Origin: Halieaceae bacterium
GTDB lineage: Bacteria > Pseudomonadota > Gammaproteobacteria > Pseudomonadales > Halieaceae
DNA: 64,000 nucleotides
Direction: 5' to 3'
Assembly: GCA_902520195.1 (NCBI GenBank)
Contig: CABYND010000001.1
Span: forward strand, 217,092 to 281,091
Of this stretch, positions 43,493 to 52,827 are shown piece by piece. A program made the translations under genes and the position numbers. Under the pieces are notes generated by a model. The model did not search any database. It was not told the DNA's origin and saw nothing but the letters and a program-made list of their open reading frames with translations. Each line of letters begins with the position of its first letter. Positions within the stretch are counted from its first letter, which is position 1.

Positions 43493-45489
43493 TCGAGTAT
43501 CACGTCCTCGACCGCGGCCACCACGTTGTCCGCCGTCAGGCCGAAGTGCTGAAAAAGTGCCTCGGCGGGTGCGGATTCACCGAAGGAGGACATCCCCACC
43601 ACACGGCCGTCGAGACCCACATACTTGTACCAAAAGTCGGTATGGCCCGCTTCTACCGCAACCCGGGCGAGCACATCGCTGGGCAGTACGGCCTCACGAT
43701 AACCCGCCCCCTGTGCTTCGAAGACCTCGGCGCACGGCATGGAAACGACTCGGACGCCCTTGCCTGCCTCGGTGAGGCGTCCAGCGGCCTCGACTGCCAA
43801 GGCCACCTCGGAGCCAGTCGCAATGACAATGGCGTCGAGGCCGCCCTGCTCGCGCATCAATACATAGCCACCGCGATGAACGCCCTCTATCTGCTCCGCA
43901 GCTCCAACCTGATGAGGCAAGGTTTGGCGGGAGAAAATCATGGCCGTGGGACCCTTATCGCGAAGCAACGCCTGCTTCCAGGCGATCGCCGACTCCACAG
44001 CATCACAGGGCCGCCAGGTCTGCAGATTGGGCGTGGCGCGCAGCGCTGTCAGCTGCTCCACCGGCTGGTGCGTCGGGCCGTCCTCTCCCAGACCAATCGA
44101 GTCGTGAGTGAAGACATACAGCACCCGCTGGCCCATTAACGCCGACATGCGCACCGCATTGCGCGCGTACTCCATGAAAATGAGGAAGGTGGCGCCATAC
44201 GGAATGAACCCGCCGTGCAAAGCCACCCCGTTCATGATCGCCGCCATGGCAAACTCTCGCACACCGAAGTAAACGTAATTGCCTTCAGCGCTCGCCGCCG
44301 AAACCCCTTGAGCACCGGACCACAGGGTGAGGTTAGAGCCCGCCAGGTCAGCAGATCCTCCCAGCAATTCAGGTAGGTGAGGGCCCAGCGCATTGAGCGA
44401 CTGCTGAGACGCCTTGCGCGAGGCCACATCGTTTGCCGCGGCCACACAATCCGCAATATAGGCGTCTGCCTGATCCGAGAAATCGGCGGGTAACTCACCG
44501 CGGAGTCGTCTCAGGAACTCATCTGCCAAGTCGGGGTGGGCCTCGCGATAAGCATCAAAGCCCTGCTGCCACTCGGCTTCCATCTCCGCACCCGCGGGCC
44601 GTCGATCCCAGGCTTCTCGCACCTCATCGGGAATCACGAAGGGATCATGGTGCCAGCCCAGCGCCTCGCGAGTGAGCGCTATTTCGTCCTCGCCCAGTGC
44701 GGCACCATGGCAGCTCTCGGTGCCCTGTTTATTTGGGCTACCTTTGCCGATCACGGTTTTACAACACACCAGCGTGGGTCGTTCTGTCTCGGCCTTTGCG
44801 GCCAGCAGTGCCGCCTCGACGGCTGCCGGGTCGTGGCCGTCAAGGGCAGGTATCACATGCCAGCCGTAGGACTCGAAACGCTTTGGTGTATCGTCGGTGA
44901 ACCACCCCTCAACCTCGCCGTCGATTGATATTCCGTTGTCGTCATAGACCGCAATCAGTTTGCCCAACCGGAGCGTGCCGGCCAAAGAGCAGGCCTCGTG
45001 GGATACGCCCTCCATCAGACAGCCGTCGCCCAAAAAGACCCATGTATGGTGGTCGACGATAGTGTGGCCGTCGCGGTTGAATTGGGCAGCGAGGGTTTTC
45101 TCTGCCAGCGCCATCCCGACGGCATTCGCGATGCCCTGCCCCAGCGGCCCGGTCGTCGTCTCGACGCCAGGGGTATAGCCATATTCCGGGTGGCCGGGCG
45201 TCTTGCTATGGAGCTGCCGGAACTGCTTCAAGTCTTCAATGGAAAGTTCATACCCTGTGAGGTGCAAGAGGGCGTAGATCAGCATTGAGCCGTGGCCATT
45301 GGACAGCACGAACCGGTCGCGATTGGGCCAATCCGGATTCGCCGGATTGTGTCTCATTAGACGATTCCAGAGGACCTCTGCAATATCCGCCATCCCCATC
45401 GGCGCACCGGGGTGACCAGATTTCGCTGCCTGGACGGCATCCATAGCGAGTACGCGAATGGCGTTTGCCAATTCAGTTTGTGACGTCAT
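43489..45489 (-). CDS. tkt: Transketolase
   Basis: Transketolase moves two-carbon units with thiamine diphosphate in the pentose phosphate pathway. The 666 residues from [35 protein letters not shown] show [36 protein letters not shown], the ThDP motif [18 protein letters not shown] and the phosphate site [20 protein letters not shown]. The open frame runs 22 codons upstream without support. It heads the tkt-epd-pgk-fba operon; a possible promoter lies at 45517-45545. Confidence 0.97.
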   Translation of the reverse strand: MTSQTELANAIRVLAMDAVQAAKSGHPGAPMGMADIAEVLWNRLMRHNPANPDWPNRDRFVLSNGHGSMLIYALLHLTGYELSIEDLKQFRQLHSKTPGHPEYGYTPGVETTTGPLGQGIANAVGMALAEKTLAAQFNRDGHTIVDHHTWVFLGDGCLMEGVSHEACSLAGTLRLGKLIAVYDDNGISIDGEVEGWFTDDTPKRFESYGWHVIPALDGHDPAAVEAALLAAKAETERPTLVCCKTVIGKGSPNKQGTESCHGAALGEDEIALTREALGWHHDPFVIPDEVREAWDRRPAGAEMEAEWQQGFDAYREAHPDLADEFLRRLRGELPADFSDQADAYIADCVAAANDVASRKASQQSLNALGPHLPELLGGSADLAGSNLTLWSGAQGVSAASAEGNYVYFGVREFAMAAIMNGVALHGGFIPYGATFLIFMEYARNAVRMSALMGQRVLYVFTHDSIGLGEDGPTHQPVEQLTALRATPNLQTWRPCDAVESAIAWKQALLRDKGPTAMIFSRQTLPHQVGAAEQIEGVHRGGYVLMREQGGLDAIVIATGSEVALAVEAAGRLTEAGKGVRVVSMPCAEVFEAQGAGYREAVLPSDVLARVAVEAGHTDFWYKYVGLDGRVVGMSSFGESAPAEALFQHFGLTADNVVAAVEDVILD

Positions 45490-45516
45490 GCAAACTCCAA
45501 TAAAGCAAGACACGGG

Positions 45517-45545
45517 ATTGTCCGTGAAGACGAGGTTGCGAGCAA
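45517..45545 (-). promoter_or_regulatory. Candidate sigma-70 promoter of tkt
   Basis: On the minus strand TTGCTC and GACAAT stand 17 bases apart, 28 bases from the tkt start. The -10 keeps four of six consensus bases. An inverted repeat (AGGTT/AACCT) overlaps the -35. The rest of the 126-base gap after the oxygenase gene shows nothing else. Confidence 0.35.
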
Positions 45546-45615
45546 ACCTGAACAAGGCCTGCGTGGATTATTCTTCCGAGACTAATTCAGAACTCTTCTA
45601 CGGCGCTCGTGCCCT

Positions 45616-46776
45616 TCAATAGGTGTCTACAGCCTCAAGCATGCGGGTCACAAAAGCCTTTTCTATTTTTGTGAGTTCAGGCCTCCAAACCTCGAAAATC
45701 AAAATAACCCTATCCTGATCAGACTTGTTCCAAGCCTCATGCTCAACAGTATCGTCAAATAGGAAGGGTTCTCCCAACACCCACTCGCGAACCTCGCTTC
45801 CAACTCTAAAGCCGCATCGGTCGGGTACTACCAAGGGTAAATGTCCTATTAATCGTGTATTTATCATTCCGTTATGGGGCGGGATTGATGCTCCTGCTTT
45901 CAATCGAGAAAACAGAACGTTAGGGCAGCGCCGGCCCGAAAAAACCAGTGGCAGACTAGAGATTGCTTCGGTGGTAATGGGGCAAGCCTCCTGATTCTCT
46001 AAAACGGGCTCGCCGTTCTGCCATAGGTATAGCGCACCCCAATCAGCATTGCCCTCCATTCCGTGTGCGTCAAAAGTAGGGCGATCAGAATTAGCCTCCA
46101 CGTATGGGAGGAACGCTGAGCCACTTTTTAACAAAGCCTCGAGCTCTGCTGTAATGTGACTCGTTTTGCTACCCAGCTGTTTCAGCCATGGCAACTGGTC
46201 TGACGGAAAAAAGTCGTATGAGGGGAGTCGAGGAAACATAAAGTGCCGTGGCTCTGAGTAAAAGACCCTCTTATTTCCCAACAGTAGATCTAGGGCTTCT
46301 TGCATGCGCGGGGTACAAGCTTGGTCACTAAGCAAATCGCCTAGGGCTAGAGACAGATGCGCTCCAAAACTATCTCTTAACTCGCCGGATCTTATCTTTG
46401 CCCGCTCGAGGTCAAAACGCAGCTCTTCCGGCATACCAGGCTGGGGTGCACTCATCGCTAAAGCGTGTCGATAAAATGCCGCTGCCGCCCGAACGTTGCT
46501 CTCTGCATAAAAAGCGTCTGCTTTGACGATATGTGCTCGGACATTGCGAGGTTCGAGCTCTATAGATCGATCCGCGGCTTTTTGAGCCATATCAAAGTCG
46601 CCTTGGTCTCTACAGGCAAGTGCCAAAACACCCCAAACAGCAGCGCCATCCTCACCCATTTCGATCGCTTTTAATGCAGCAGTGCGTGAGCCACCAGAAT
46701 TTTTGGAGTGCAAGGCCTCAATGGCCTCCCTCAACCACTTCTGCCCCTCATCTAATGTTATGTTCTCACTGTTCAT
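45616..46776 (-). CDS. TPR-containing aspartyl/asparaginyl beta-hydroxylase (AspH family)
   Basis: The 386 residues have an N-terminal helical repeat part (about 5-130; DGAAVWGVLALACRDQGDFDMAQKAADRSIELEPRNVRAHIVKADAFY is TPR-like) and a C-terminal AspH-type jelly roll. Iron ligands and 2-oxoglutarate residues are visible: IPPHNGMINTRLIGHLPLVVP (first His; HLPL block), FDDTVEHEAWN (second His), and RVILIFEVWRPELT. AspH-type enzymes hydroxylate Asp/Asn side chains of peptides or free substrates. No signal peptide is seen, so it acts in the cytoplasm. It lies downstream of the large TonB receptor but beyond a terminator. A link between them is inference. Confidence 0.85.
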   Translation of the reverse strand: MNSENITLDEGQKWLREAIEALHSKNSGGSRTAALKAIEMGEDGAAVWGVLALACRDQGDFDMAQKAADRSIELEPRNVRAHIVKADAFYAESNVRAAAAFYRHALAMSAPQPGMPEELRFDLERAKIRSGELRDSFGAHLSLALGDLLSDQACTPRMQEALDLLLGNKRVFYSEPRHFMFPRLPSYDFFPSDQLPWLKQLGSKTSHITAELEALLKSGSAFLPYVEANSDRPTFDAHGMEGNADWGALYLWQNGEPVLENQEACPITTEAISSLPLVFSGRRCPNVLFSRLKAGASIPPHNGMINTRLIGHLPLVVPDRCGFRVGSEVREWVLGEPFLFDDTVEHEAWNKSDQDRVILIFEVWRPELTKIEKAFVTRMLEAVDTY

Positions 46777-46804
46777 GATCAACTCTTCAGGCCTTACCAA
46801 TGCT

Positions 46805-46830
46805 AAAAAAAAGGGGGCGCTAGCCCCCTT
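46805..46830 (-). terminator. Rho-independent terminator after the TonB-dependent receptor
   Basis: The minus-strand RNA forms an 8-bp stem (AAGGGGGC/GCCCCCTT) with loop TAGC, followed by a run of T's. It lies 25 bases past the receptor stop and ahead of the AspH-like gene, so the two are transcribed separately or by partial readthrough. Confidence 0.92.
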
Positions 46831-46854
46831 GTTTACTAATAACTGCTGGAGAAT

Positions 46855-49800
46855 TTAGAATCTAACAGTGATTCCCGCGAACAGATAAGTGCTTACATCA
46901 AAGAGCCCAGGATAGGTGTTATTGTTGCCCGTCCCGGTGCCAGCATTAGTTGTCACTGGAGCGTCGTCACCAAGAATGTTGTTCGCACCAGCACGGAGAA
47001 CGATGTTCTCACTCCAGTCATACACAACGGCGACGTCCAGGTAATTCTGCTCTTCCATGTAATCGCTGAGGTACTCCTCACGCTGTGATGCAGCGGCGGT
47101 GTCAAGACCATCGAGCATTGTTTCTCCCAGGTGACGCCAGGTCATACTCACCACTAGGTCGTACGGAGTCATCCATGTTGCCAAGAGGCGGTGTTGGTAA
47201 TCAGGTCCAGGAAGACCGCATTGACCGGCGTACAGATCTGCGCATTCTACGAGGGCCGCACCCGCGAATGGAGTGGTAGAGTTTTCGTCGAGGAAAGTAG
47301 ACGCATAGTCAAAGTTCAACATTCCCATGTCGCCCAAATCAACGGAGTAGGTGACGTTTACGTCCACTCCAGTGGTCTTCAACGCTGCGATATTCTCGTT
47401 CTGCGTGCTGATGCCCGCTGGTCGTCCGTCGGGCGCTGTGGCTAGCAAATGAAGCGTTCCCGCCGCATCACGGTTGAGAGCGGCACAAAATGTATCAGAT
47501 CCCGCGCCACCGGCTATACAGCCGTCCAAAGAAGATTGCGCAGGGATGGTGCCAATAGCGTCCTCCACCTCGATGTCAAAGTAATCGATCGCAACGGTCA
47601 ACCCCTCGATGATGCTCGGTGTGATTACAACACCAAAGGTCGTAGTGTCGCTTGTTTCAGCACCCAATTGGGTGTTGCCGCCAGTGATAGTGTTGTACTG
47701 ACCGGCAGCTGCTGGTTCGACGCCTGCGTTATAGAGTGCTGCTGAGAGACCAGTCCTAGCACACGCCTCTTGACTGGCAAGTGGCGGGCCACCATCTAGA
47801 GGAGTTTCACATGGATCGTTGGTGCCGTTTTCCAAAAGAGCTAAGTCAACTAAGCCGGTATTGATACCAACATAAAGATCAAAAACGTTCGGCGCTCTGA
47901 TGGCCCGTGACTGGTTCAGTCTGAAACGAATGTCTGAAGTTGGCGCCCAGCTTACTCCCACGAACCAGGTCTCCGCGTCGAATGTATTTTTTACCCCATT
48001 GCCTTCCGTGGTGTAATCGGAGTAGCGGAAACCAGCAGAGACACCCAGCTCCTCTGCGAACTGCGCTCCCGTTATAATCGGCATAGAGGCCTCAACAAAG
48101 ATCTCCTCAACTTCAAGCTCGCCGGCAATGGGCAAGGTCGCCCCGCCAGTGCCAGTCAGACCTTGACCGCCAGAGATTTTGGAAATGTCGTCTGCTAAGC
48201 GGGACAGCTTGTCCTCCCGGAACTCGTAACCGACCAAACCGGTAAGTCCAGAATCGGCTAGTGGGCTCTTAATCCCAAAACTTGTGAGATCCCCTTCAAC
48301 TGTGCCGCCAAATAATAACTGCTCCGTTTCTCCAGTGACGATGCCCACCCCGGAAATGAAAGCTGCCGCTTCTTGAGTCACACCGGTGCTTCCGTCTGCC
48401 CCGCGCTCAAAAATATTCCACGGAACACAGCCACCACTCGGGTCGCGACACACTGCATTACCACTGCCATCGTCTACGATGTAAAGCGCCTGCTGTACAC
48501 GTTTGAAGTTAAGGTCGTTTTGAGATATTCGCGTGGCTTCTGCCCCTGAGAACTGTGCAAATATGTCGAACGAGAAATTCTCGTTGAAATCCCCTCGCAC
48601 ACCAGCAAGTGCCCGCCAAGAGCTGTTCTCATGGGTGCTCCGGCGCGGCCCACCCTCGATGTTTCGGTGTGAATTAATAAATTGAACGTCCGGTGCCTGG
48701 CCCGCCGCGAGCAATTCATTACAGCTAACGAAATTGCCGTCATCGTCGAAATTACCTGTAAAATCAGCGAAGGAAACCGCACCTGCACCGTCAGGCCCGC
48801 GGCCTGCTTGGAGCAGAGGATTATCACAATTGGTCTTGAACGCTCGGTTGAAGGAAGCTGACTCAGCGATCTGAGCAACGGTCCTCATGTTCAGGTAATT
48901 ACTATCGAAATAGGCCTCAACGTCCTCCGTCACTTGGTAATAGCCGCTTGCGCCCAAGTTCCAGCGCTCAACGGGACGCTGGTAGTGATTCCTTGCGCCA
49001 TAGTTATAGTATTGGTCCGAGCGCCCCGCGAAAGGAGTGAGTGTCCCGTCAAGCTCCTGGAAAACAGTTCCCGATACCCCATTTCCTATTGTCCCATTGA
49101 ACTTGCGGAAATTCGATGATCCCCCACAAAAAGGGGCGGCATTTCCGAAAAGTGTGCAAGCTCCAGTGTCCCGATCATCCCCGAGCATTTCTTCCATATC
49201 TTCATATGAACCGAAAATAGTAATGTTGCCATTGCCATCTGAGCTATTGACCCCCATCACCACAGACAAATTGTCAGCTGCGCCAGTGGTAACACTGCCC
49301 GGGTTAAAGAAGTCCGAGTCAGCAAGTCGCTGAGCCATATAACCGTTATCGTTTTCGTTGTAGTTGGTGCTGTACTGATAGTCGAGCTCGAAACCTTCGA
49401 AGTCACGTTTGGTGATAAAATTGATGACCCCCGCAACAGCGTCTGAGCCGTAAACAGCTGACGCGCCAGAGGTGACAACATCGACACGCTCCACAAGTCT
49501 TGCGGGGACCATGTCAACGTTAGCTGCTGAATTAAAGGGGCTGCCAAACGGGAGACGTTTTCCATCAATCAAAACAAGGGTTCGCTCGGCCCCCAACCCT
49601 CTAAGATTCAAAGTAGAGGTTCCGGCATAACCATTCGCAACTTCCGCTGTTTGATCAACATATACATTTGGCAAAATGTTAACGACGTCCTCAATACGGG
49701 TCACGCCTCTACTATTGATCTCCTCCGCTCCGATTTGTACCAGCGGCACTGACGAAGTCACATTGGACTTTGTCAGTCGTGACCCAGTGACAACTAACTC

Positions 49801-49905
49801 TTCAAGGGTCGAAACATCCTCCTGGGCGCCTGCGAGGGGAGGTAGTGCGGCGGCAACTGCTGCTGCCACTGCCACGTTAAGATATCGCCTACTGAAATTT
49901 TTCAT
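46855..49905 (-). CDS. TonB-dependent outer-membrane receptor
   Basis: The 1016-residue protein imports an unknown ligand across the outer membrane with TonB energy. A signal peptide (MKNFSRRYLNVAVAAAVAAALPPLAGA) is followed by a TonB-box-like LEELVVTGSRL. The plug domain is at about 45-170 (GVTRIEDVVNILPNVYV, LNLRGLGAERTLVLIDGKRLPFGSP, DVVTSGASAVYGSDAVAGVINFITKRDF). A 22-strand barrel ends in aromatic VSTYLFAGITVRF. I start at the ATG with AGGA seven bases upstream, six bases inside the longer frame that opens with TTG. Extracellular loops are rich in Asp, Asn and Gly. The sub-family is common in marine gammaproteobacteria and Caulobacter-type bacteria and takes up oligosaccharides or other organics. 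Base composition looks less GC-rich than in flanking genes. Confidence 0.95.
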   Translation of the reverse strand: MKNFSRRYLNVAVAAAVAAALPPLAGAQEDVSTLEELVVTGSRLTKSNVTSSVPLVQIGAEEINSRGVTRIEDVVNILPNVYVDQTAEVANGYAGTSTLNLRGLGAERTLVLIDGKRLPFGSPFNSAANVDMVPARLVERVDVVTSGASAVYGSDAVAGVINFITKRDFEGFELDYQYSTNYNENDNGYMAQRLADSDFFNPGSVTTGAADNLSVVMGVNSSDGNGNITIFGSYEDMEEMLGDDRDTGACTLFGNAAPFCGGSSNFRKFNGTIGNGVSGTVFQELDGTLTPFAGRSDQYYNYGARNHYQRPVERWNLGASGYYQVTEDVEAYFDSNYLNMRTVAQIAESASFNRAFKTNCDNPLLQAGRGPDGAGAVSFADFTGNFDDDGNFVSCNELLAAGQAPDVQFINSHRNIEGGPRRSTHENSSWRALAGVRGDFNENFSFDIFAQFSGAEATRISQNDLNFKRVQQALYIVDDGSGNAVCRDPSGGCVPWNIFERGADGSTGVTQEAAAFISGVGIVTGETEQLLFGGTVEGDLTSFGIKSPLADSGLTGLVGYEFREDKLSRLADDISKISGGQGLTGTGGATLPIAGELEVEEIFVEASMPIITGAQFAEELGVSAGFRYSDYTTEGNGVKNTFDAETWFVGVSWAPTSDIRFRLNQSRAIRAPNVFDLYVGINTGLVDLALLENGTNDPCETPLDGGPPLASQEACARTGLSAALYNAGVEPAAAGQYNTITGGNTQLGAETSDTTTFGVVITPSIIEGLTVAIDYFDIEVEDAIGTIPAQSSLDGCIAGGAGSDTFCAALNRDAAGTLHLLATAPDGRPAGISTQNENIAALKTTGVDVNVTYSVDLGDMGMLNFDYASTFLDENSTTPFAGAALVECADLYAGQCGLPGPDYQHRLLATWMTPYDLVVSMTWRHLGETMLDGLDTAAASQREEYLSDYMEEQNYLDVAVVYDWSENIVLRAGANNILGDDAPVTTNAGTGTGNNNTYPGLFDVSTYLFAGITVRF

Positions 49906-50219
49906 CTGCAAATCCTGACTTTGTAAGTATTTCGAGTGACTTTAGCGGGCAGGAAACGTACCCGCCATTAGGTTATTAGACTCTGGCATTAGTGTGACAT
50001 TGGTTCCAGTGAAAATGTGGATTATTTACACATTTGATGCGGAATTTTTTCGAAGTCGCCACCAGCAAAAGTGCTTCAGTTGGGTAATGTCCAATGCCCA
50101 AAGTGCGAGATGGCTCCTTTTCGAGAGTGATACTCTGGTAAGCACTTCGTCGCCAACTCGCTACGGTGTCCCAGCTAATCTTATATTATGCTGCGTTTTC
50201 GGTGCGTTCGGACCGCTCA
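49906..50219. other. Divergent intergenic region between receptor and oxygenase genes
   Basis: This 314-base stretch should hold the promoters for both divergent genes. It is AT-rich compared with the window. It contains a perfect inverted repeat at 50013-50035 and a TATATTAT candidate -10 at 50182-50189 for the plus-strand oxygenase, without a convincing -35. No small ORF or RNA gene stands out. Confidence 0.6.
50013..50035. repeat. Perfect 7-bp inverted repeat, CRP-like but with odd spacing
   Basis: AAATGTG and CACATTT are separated by nine bases. The arms equal those of the CRP consensus, but CRP sites have eight bases between these arms, so spacing is one base too long. It may be an operator of another regulator. 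It sits 108 bases upstream of the receptor start. Confidence 0.5.
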
Positions 50220-52052
50220 ATGCCTAAAACGCCTGTTCAGAATATCGATCTAGCCAAGCTGGCTTTTCAACAAAAGCGTTTTGCGGACTGCGAGCAAATT
50301 TGCACTTCCATATTAGAAACAGATCCTCGAGAGCCGGATGCATTGTTCATGCTAGGGCTTTCTGCATCTCAGCTAGGTGACCTCGCCGGCACCGCAAGTG
50401 CTTTTGCCGCGGCCCTCAGAGTTACCCCTGACCGCCTGGATTTACTGACAGCATACGGCGCGTTTTTGCGCGAAACTGGCAAGCCCCAAGAATCTATCGC
50501 CCTGTTGGAGCACGCGGTGAAACTGCGACCAGAAATAGCATCCAGCTGGCAGTCGCTGGCTTTTTCGCAGCTTAAATCGGGTTCACTTGCGGATGCTCGC
50601 AAATCAACACAGGCACTCCTTACGCTAGCGCCAGAACAAGAATCTAGCTGGGAATTGGCTGCTGCGGCCTTGCAGCGCGATGAAAACACTGACGCCGCCA
50701 TTGAAATGATCGAGCAAGGTCTAGTCCAGCTGCCAAATTCTCCACTTCTACAATACTCACTGGCGCAGTTAAAAAGAGAAAACTGCGAGTTTAGGGTGGC
50801 TGCAGTTTGCTATCGTCGCGCTGAGGAACTGGGCTATCGCGGTGCCGACTTATACCGCAATGAGGCCGAGTCACTGCTCGAGGATGGAGAACCAAAAAAA
50901 GCCGTCTCGGCTGCGCGTCGAGGCCTTAAGCGCTTTCCAACTGATGCGCAACTCCACAGGACCGCGGCACGCTTACATTTTGAATCGGAATCACAGGGAG
51001 ACCCGGTTGCAAACCTTTTAGATGCAGCGGAAAAAGAGTCGACCAGCTCAGCTCTATGGGAAACCGCGATTGATTTATTGGAACATCTTCGACGATTTGA
51101 GGATGTGAGTGTTACCTTGCAAAAAGCATTCAGCTCTCAATGCCCGAAAACTCCTAAATTACTCTCACTGCGCGCTATCAATCTGGCGAGACAAGGCTTC
51201 AAGGACGCCATGATCCGCGATTTCGAGACCCTATTGGTACAGTATCCGACGGAGCTTTCGCCAAAATTGGACTTCGCCATCCAACTAATGTCAGCGGGCG
51301 ACCCCGAAAGAGCGGAGAGGATTCTTTCAAGCCTTCTCAGTATTGATCCCACGAACCAGTTGGCACTTGCACACTGGGGTTCTGCCCTCAGGGTGTTGGG
51401 TGACGATCGGGAGCACTGGCTCACGGACTATTCAAAAATGATTTTCTCGCTGGAGGTTCCGGTGCCTAAGGAATTTTCAGACACCGTAACTTACTTTGCT
51501 CAACTCCAGTCTTGGCTTGAGAGGCTTCATCACGCCAGGAGCCACCCCATAGATCAAAGTGTCGTCGGCGGCACTCAAACAAATGGGCATTTGTTTCGAT
51601 TTAAAGACAAAATCGTAAAGGGGTTAGAACAGCAAATTAAGGTAGCAGTCGCAGACGTAATTAGAGGCTTCCCCAAAGAAGAGGGGCATCCATTCTGGCG
51701 ACGCCACAAACGCATAGCAATGGCCGATCAGCTTCTTTTCTCGGGTGCCTGGTCAGTACGACTGCGTTCGCAAGGGTTTCATTCCAATCACGTGCATCCT
51801 ATGGGGTGGATTAGCTCAGCACTTTATATTGCGTTGCCTGAGGAGTTAAACAAACCAAAAGATGAATCAGGATACATTCAATTTGGAGCACCAGACGCTG
51901 AATTTGGATTAAGCCTTTCAGCTAGGCGTACTATTCGTCCCGAAGTAGGGAAAATGGTTTTGTTTCCATCTTACATGTGGCACGGGACAATACCTTTCTC
52001 ATCGTCACAACACCGCCTCAGTGTCGCTTTTGACATAGTACCCAAGAATTAA
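50220..52052 (+). CDS. TPR protein with C-terminal 2OG-Fe(II) oxygenase domain
   Basis: The 610-residue protein has about ten TPR-type repeats (residues 8-400; for example AFQQKRFADCEQICTSILETDPREPDALFMLGLSASQLGDLAG). The C-terminal oxygenase domain of the PF13759 type spans about 500-610, with FHSNHVHPMGWISSALYIALP (iron His), GYIQFGAPD, RTIRPEVGKMVLFPSYMWHGTIPFSSSQHRLSVAFDIVP (second His and 2OG-binding Arg). No signal peptide is visible. The substrate is unknown; TPRs suggest a protein target. The start ATG at 50220 gives the first repeat intact. It is divergent from the receptor gene. Confidence 0.85.
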   Translation: MPKTPVQNIDLAKLAFQQKRFADCEQICTSILETDPREPDALFMLGLSASQLGDLAGTASAFAAALRVTPDRLDLLTAYGAFLRETGKPQESIALLEHAVKLRPEIASSWQSLAFSQLKSGSLADARKSTQALLTLAPEQESSWELAAAALQRDENTDAAIEMIEQGLVQLPNSPLLQYSLAQLKRENCEFRVAAVCYRRAEELGYRGADLYRNEAESLLEDGEPKKAVSAARRGLKRFPTDAQLHRTAARLHFESESQGDPVANLLDAAEKESTSSALWETAIDLLEHLRRFEDVSVTLQKAFSSQCPKTPKLLSLRAINLARQGFKDAMIRDFETLLVQYPTELSPKLDFAIQLMSAGDPERAERILSSLLSIDPTNQLALAHWGSALRVLGDDREHWLTDYSKMIFSLEVPVPKEFSDTVTYFAQLQSWLERLHHARSHPIDQSVVGGTQTNGHLFRFKDKIVKGLEQQIKVAVADVIRGFPKEEGHPFWRRHKRIAMADQLLFSGAWSVRLRSQGFHSNHVHPMGWISSALYIALPEELNKPKDESGYIQFGAPDAEFGLSLSARRTIRPEVGKMVLFPSYMWHGTIPFSSSQHRLSVAFDIVPKN

Positions 52053-52147
52053 TCCGCTATGCATTGATGCCCCCCAACTGGGGCTAGTACCCGTCCCAGT
52101 CATAAATTCAGTGGGAAGCTCCGAGCAGTTGGGAATCTCTATGTAAG

Positions 52148-52753
52148 CTACTTCACCCTGGTGACCAAAACCGTTTTTCCAGAGGTGACCATAGTCATCT
52201 CCCATCCGCCGAACCAGTTTCGTGCTAATCGCACTCTGTAATCACTGCCCTTATGCCTATAAACATTTCCAGCACGCTGTTTCCAAACTTGCCCGTTATC
52301 GAGTGCAAAAACCGTATTACCGGACCAACCGGAAAACCGACCCTTAATCATGGCTTCAAAGGGCTCCCCGACCGCGGACTGAGGGGGCGCTTCGGCAATC
52401 CCCTGCTTGGCTGCCTCAACCTTGATGGCGACGCGACGCTCAATTTCCGCCTCGCGCTCTGCCGCATCGGCTTCACGCACCTTCCCCAGGACTTCTTCCC
52501 GGACTTCTTCCCTAACCTCGGCGCTTACGGTCTCCTGAACCTGATCAAAGCGATCTATTAACCATTGATTGAGTGCGTCGAGCTCAGTGGTCGATAACGA
52601 GTCGATCCCGGTTGCGCGACGCTCTTTTGCCGACATTTCTCGCTCTATGGCGCTAAAGACAGCACCGTTGCGCTCCTCAGAAAACCCCTGTTGGACGATC
52701 ACCAGCGCGAGCAACAGGTGACACAGGCGGTAAATATAGTTTTGACGTCTCAT
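52148..52753 (-). CDS. Secreted coiled-coil protein of unknown function
   Basis: I do not recognise a named family. The 201 residues start with an N-terminal hydrophobic segment (YRLCHLLLALVIVQQGFS) that looks like a signal peptide. A charged helical region follows with a short Glu/Val repeat (VREEVREEVLGKVREADAAEREAEIERRVAIKVEAAKQG). The C-terminal beta-rich part contains two similar strands with Trp (FSGWSGNTVFALDNGQVWKQ and LARNWFGGWEMTMVTSGKTVL). The C-terminal part could bind a ligand or the cell wall. It lies 74 bases downstream of rpiA and converges with the oxygenase gene. Confidence 0.75.
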   Translation of the reverse strand: MRRQNYIYRLCHLLLALVIVQQGFSEERNGAVFSAIEREMSAKERRATGIDSLSTTELDALNQWLIDRFDQVQETVSAEVREEVREEVLGKVREADAAEREAEIERRVAIKVEAAKQGIAEAPPQSAVGEPFEAMIKGRFSGWSGNTVFALDNGQVWKQRAGNVYRHKGSDYRVRLARNWFGGWEMTMVTSGKTVLVTRVK

Positions 52754-52827
52754 TTTTAGGTTCCTTGATTGGCGAGCACGAGTTGGTCAGCGCCCCACGC
52801 ACATGCCGGCGCGGCGTCTCGCACCGG

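Noticed and set aside
50013..50035. Standard CRP binding site
   Set aside because: Half-sites match but the spacing between the arms is nine, not eight bases; kept only as an inverted repeat of unknown function.
52053..52147. Hairpin GCCCC/GGGGC in the convergent gap as terminator
   Set aside because: Short stem and no T-run on either strand.
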